Program-made: the position numbers and the translations under genes
In this document: positions 62,057 through 64,000 of the stretch, one piece after another
Layout of the letters: each line of letters starts with the position of its first letter
How positions within the stretch are numbered: the stretch's first letter is position 1
DNA from: PALSA-1006 sp041660815
GTDB lineage: Bacteria; Pseudomonadota; Gammaproteobacteria; Burkholderiales; Gallionellaceae
Assembly (NCBI GenBank): GCA_041660815.1
Contig: JBAZVN010000002.1
Coordinates: 186,001-250,000 of the forward strand
DNA length: 64,000 nt
Direction of reading: 5' to 3'
The notes under the pieces: generated by a model
What the model was told of the DNA's origin: nothing
The model's input: only the letters and a program-made list of their open reading frames with translations
The model's database searches: none

Positions 62057-62150
62057 AAAAAAAAGGGCGATCTTAAAAGATCGCCCAGCAGAGGAGGAGA
62101 GAAGAAGAACGAGTTGGAGAAACTCGAAGCTCACACTCCGGCGGAATTGT
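62057..62150 (-). ncRNA. Candidate anti-SD small RNA with terminator
   Basis: On the minus strand: a hairpin CGAGTT-TCTCC-AACTCG (62110-62126), a CU-rich single strand TTCTTCTTCTCTCCTCC, then a strong terminator GGGCGATCTT (62065-62074) with AAGATCGCCC (62077-62086) followed by eight T. No coding frame. TTGACA (62182-62177) with a -10-like TACTCT at 16 bases, or a TACAAT (62151-62146) at a longer spacing, are possible promoters. The build matches the amt 3' element at 20290-20352. Confidence 0.5.
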
Positions 62151-62181
62151 ATCCAGAGTATTTGGTTTTTCATATATGTCA

Positions 62182-62219
62182 AAATATCTATATCCTTTTA
62201 TAGGAAGATATAGATATTT
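62182..62219 (-). terminator. AT-rich hairpin after grxD
   Basis: AAATATCTATATC (62182-62194) and GATATAGATATTT (62207-62219), a 13-base perfect stem. On the minus strand it is followed by TTTTGACA, so it could end grxD and lead directly into a candidate -35 box of the sRNA. Confidence 0.6.
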
Positions 62220-62239
62220 ACTATGCCCGAATATCAGGA

Positions 62240-62554
62240 TCAGGATTTTGGGAGCAGAAGTGCCTGAAGTTCGCCGTTCTGAAACATTTCGGTAGCGATG
62301 TCCGAGCCGCCGATAAATTCACCGTCGATGAAAAGTAGCGGTGTGGTTGGCCAGTTTGCATACTCTCTAAGTCCCGGTACTAATTCTGGATTTTCCAGAA
62401 GATTTACGGCCAAGTAATCACTCACCCCGGCTGCCTTTAAAATTCTGGCCACATTTCCGGAAAATCCGCACTGTGGAAACTGCGGTGTGCCTTTCATATA
62501 CAGCACCACACGATGTGTAGTCACTTGTTGACGAATGATTTCCTGAGTATCCAT
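62240..62554 (-). CDS. grxD: GrxD, monothiol glutaredoxin
   Basis: CGFS glutaredoxin that binds and transfers [2Fe-2S] clusters. 104 residues. The active site is PQCGFSGNV, the family N-terminus is EIIRQQVTTHRVVLYMKGTP, the TTPLLFIDGEFIGGSDI block is the glutathione-binding part, and the final helix is LQALLLPKS. Normal length. Confidence 0.95.
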   Translation of the reverse strand: MDTQEIIRQQVTTHRVVLYMKGTPQFPQCGFSGNVARILKAAGVSDYLAVNLLENPELVPGLREYANWPTTPLLFIDGEFIGGSDIATEMFQNGELQALLLPKS

Positions 62555-62798
62555 ATTCTTAAATCCTATCTTGAGTAATTAAGTCGGGAATGATACGGGC
62601 GCAACAGCGTAATGGTCAAGTTGAGAAAGTATCGGGAAGCAGAATATGTCATCATTGGCGCTAAGCTAAATAATATACGGAAGCAAAAATCGGCAACAGA
62701 CCAGCATTCCCGCCTTTGCAAAAGGGGAAAACGTGCAACGTCGGTTGGAGGATTATTCCGGTTTTAAAATTTGCCGCCATTTTTAATAAGGGGAAATA
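62555..62798. other. Intergenic stretch without recognised content
   Basis: About 244 bases between divergent genes. No structure or gene was recognised beyond a GGGGAAATA ribosome site before the next start. Confidence 0.45.
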
Positions 62799-63017
62799 AT
62801 GAGTCGCTTGATATTGTTAGTTGTTGTTTTTATAGTCATTTATGTGTTAATTCGGGCGTTTCTAAAAAAGTCGGAGACCACCGATTCCACCAAGGCAAGC
62901 GAAGATATGGTGCGTTGTGCCCACTGTGACATGCATTTGCCTAAAAGCGAAAGTATTGAGTCCGACGGAAAATATTTCTGTAGCGAAGAACATCGGCGCG
63001 AACATGCCGGAAAATAA
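62799..63017 (+). CDS. PP0621-family zinc-ribbon membrane protein
   Basis: Small membrane-anchored protein of unknown function, usually encoded next to pilS. 72 residues: an N-terminal helix (LILLVVVFIVIYVLIRAFL), then a metal-ribbon with Cys-x2-Cys (CAHCDMHLP) and FCSEEHRREH. pilS follows after 3 bases, so the two are co-transcribed. Confidence 0.88.
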   Translation: MSRLILLVVVFIVIYVLIRAFLKKSETTDSTKASEDMVRCAHCDMHLPKSESIESDGKYFCSEEHRREHAGK

Positions 63018-63020
63018 ATA

Positions 63021-64000
63021 ATGCAGGATTCCCCAATACCTTCGTTTTGGCCGATTTCAAAATTGCAGCCGATCAAGCCAGCCAAGCTTGAAGATCTATG
63101 GCGCTCACTGTATTTCTTTGGACTCTACCGCTTAATTATTGGCGGATTAATGTTGTTATTGGCGGCAGCATTCGGTCCCGCATTGACCTTGGATTTAACC
63201 GAGCAGGAATGGGTGTTTCGCCTAAGTCTGACCTACATATTCTTAATATTACTTTCCCTGGTTGCCGTTCAGCTTAGACGCCCCGGTTTTTCTCTGCAGT
63301 TGGGTATGCAAGTCGGAACGGATATCGCCATCATCGCCAGCTTGTCCTATTTTACGGGCGGAATTCAAGGTAATTTGGGCATGCTGTTGCTGGTTACTCT
63401 GGCGGCAGCGGGATTGATCAGTCGCGGTCGCATTACTTTATTTTATGCGGCGTTAGCCAGTATTGCGATTTTGCTGGAGCACAGTTATTCCGTATTAACC
63501 CGGGAAGCCGCCGTCGGCCAATTTCTTCAGGCAGGCATACTGAGCACTGCATATTTTGCGGTGGCCTGGTTGTCGCATACGTTGTCGAAATACGCGATTG
63601 CCAGCGAAAAACTGGCCTTTGTGCGCGGGGTAGATTTAACCAACATGGCTGAAGCCAACCGCCTCATGATTCAAGATATGCCCGATGGCGTATTGGTGGT
63701 GGATGAACGCGGTCTGTTGCGCCAGTCAAATCCCAGTGCGGAGCGATTGTTGGGCATTAGTATTTCACTGGACAAAGAAAATAAGCTTAATCATATTTCA
63801 CCGTTGCTGGATGCGATTTTTGCCGCATGGCGTCAAAATAATTCACTGGGACGGGAAGTGTTGCGTTTGCCCAAAACCAACCGTTTGGTACGCGTGCGCT
63901 TTTTGCCGGTGCAGCGCGAGGGTTTTTGGGGGGCGGTGATCGTGTTGGAAGATATGCAGCGCGTGCAAGAGCAGGCCCAGCAAGTCAAGTTGGCCGCGCT
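63021..64000 (+). CDS. pilS: PilS-type sensor histidine kinase (5' part)
   Basis: N-terminal part of the sensor kinase that, with PilR and sigma-54, controls type IV pilin expression. Visible are about six membrane helices (LYRLIIGGLMLLLAAAF, LGMLLLVTLAAAG and others), a linker, and a PAS domain (LMIQDMPDGVLVVDERG, RQSNPSAERLLGI). The kinase core and the H-box lie past the right edge. rpoN, the sigma factor used by PilR, is in the same window. Confidence 0.88.
   Translation, partial: MQDSPIPSFWPISKLQPIKPAKLEDLWRSLYFFGLYRLIIGGLMLLLAAAFGPALTLDLTEQEWVFRLSLTYIFLILLSLVAVQLRRPGFSLQLGMQVGTDIAIIASLSYFTGGIQGNLGMLLLVTLAAAGLISRGRITLFYAALASIAILLEHSYSVLTREAAVGQFLQAGILSTAYFAVAWLSHTLSKYAIASEKLAFVRGVDLTNMAEANRLMIQDMPDGVLVVDERGLLRQSNPSAERLLGISISLDKENKLNHISPLLDAIFAAWRQNNSLGREVLRLPKTNRLVRVRFLPVQREGFWGAVIVLEDMQRVQEQAQQVKLAA

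Noticed and set aside
1..64000. CRISPR arrays, rRNA, tRNA, prophage or complete insertion sequences
   Set aside because: None seen by eye. Small or divergent tRNA genes could be missed without a search tool.

Overview
The window is a chromosomal segment of a flagellated betaproteobacterium. The evidence is the hprK-rapZ-ptsN block beside hpf, rpoN, lptB, lptA, lptC, kdsC and kdsD, a torF-glnK-amt nitrogen operon, ubiX/ubiK for ubiquinone synthesis, zapA followed by 6S RNA, and a solitary BtuM vitamin B12 transporter of the type known from Thiobacillus. Base composition looks close to 50% GC by eye. A member of the Nitrosomonadales (for example Gallionellaceae-like) is my best guess, but no rRNA gene is present to settle it.

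Layout. 1-9993: flagellar export and switch genes fliF (3' part), G, H, I, J, K, L, M, N, O, P, Q, R on the plus strand, mostly overlapping or tightly spaced, with one MITE-like repeat between fliQ and fliR. 10019-11696: mutY facing ubiX. 11725-20245: a long minus-strand block with a Gx-transporter/NusG-II pair, rapZ, hprK, ptsN, hpf, rpoN, and lipopolysaccharide genes lptB, A, C, kdsC, kdsD. 20290-23231: amt, glnK, torF with a sigma-54 promoter and NtrC-type site upstream. 23292-25006: ubiK, comM. 25061-30690: a peroxiredoxin, msbA, then btuM and btuB behind a cobalamin riboswitch. 30745-35374: zapB, zapA, 6S RNA, an EVE-domain protein, a TauE/SafE permease, and ftsX, ftsE, ftsY. 35492-39470: two M16 peptidase-family proteins, rsmD, coaD, ferredoxin. 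39667-45324: a hemerythrin-containing diguanylate cyclase, a pentapeptide-repeat protein, mutM, and a DEAD-box helicase. 45556-53647 is the most accessory-looking stretch. It holds a decayed FitAB-type toxin-antitoxin locus, a TPP riboswitch with thiC, uppP, two unknown small proteins, ychF, an orphan Zorya pair (zorB, zorC), and a yajD gene broken by an amber codon. 53755-61932: ion-handling genes (P-type ATPase, nhaA, mscS, antiporter), a DapB-like oxidoreductase and a Ser/Thr kinase. 62057-64000: a candidate sRNA, grxD, a PP0621-type protein and the start of pilS.

How it works together. Most of the window is core physiology: flagellum building, LPS synthesis and transport (kdsD, kdsC, lptA, lptB, lptC, msbA), nitrogen control (rpoN in the same window as a sigma-54/NtrC-controlled ammonium operon), cell division (zapA, zapB, ftsE, ftsX) and vitamin acquisition under riboswitch control.

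The most unusual items are: zorB-zorC without zorA or zorD, beside a broken HNH gene; a three-copy palindromic repeat, one copy of which lies directly between the B12 aptamer and btuB; two small-RNA-like elements with CUCCUCC anti-Shine-Dalgarno motifs (one at the amt 3' end, one after grxD); and a small cysteine-rich gene framed by two hairpins. No CRISPR array, rRNA, tRNA, complete insertion sequence or prophage was seen.
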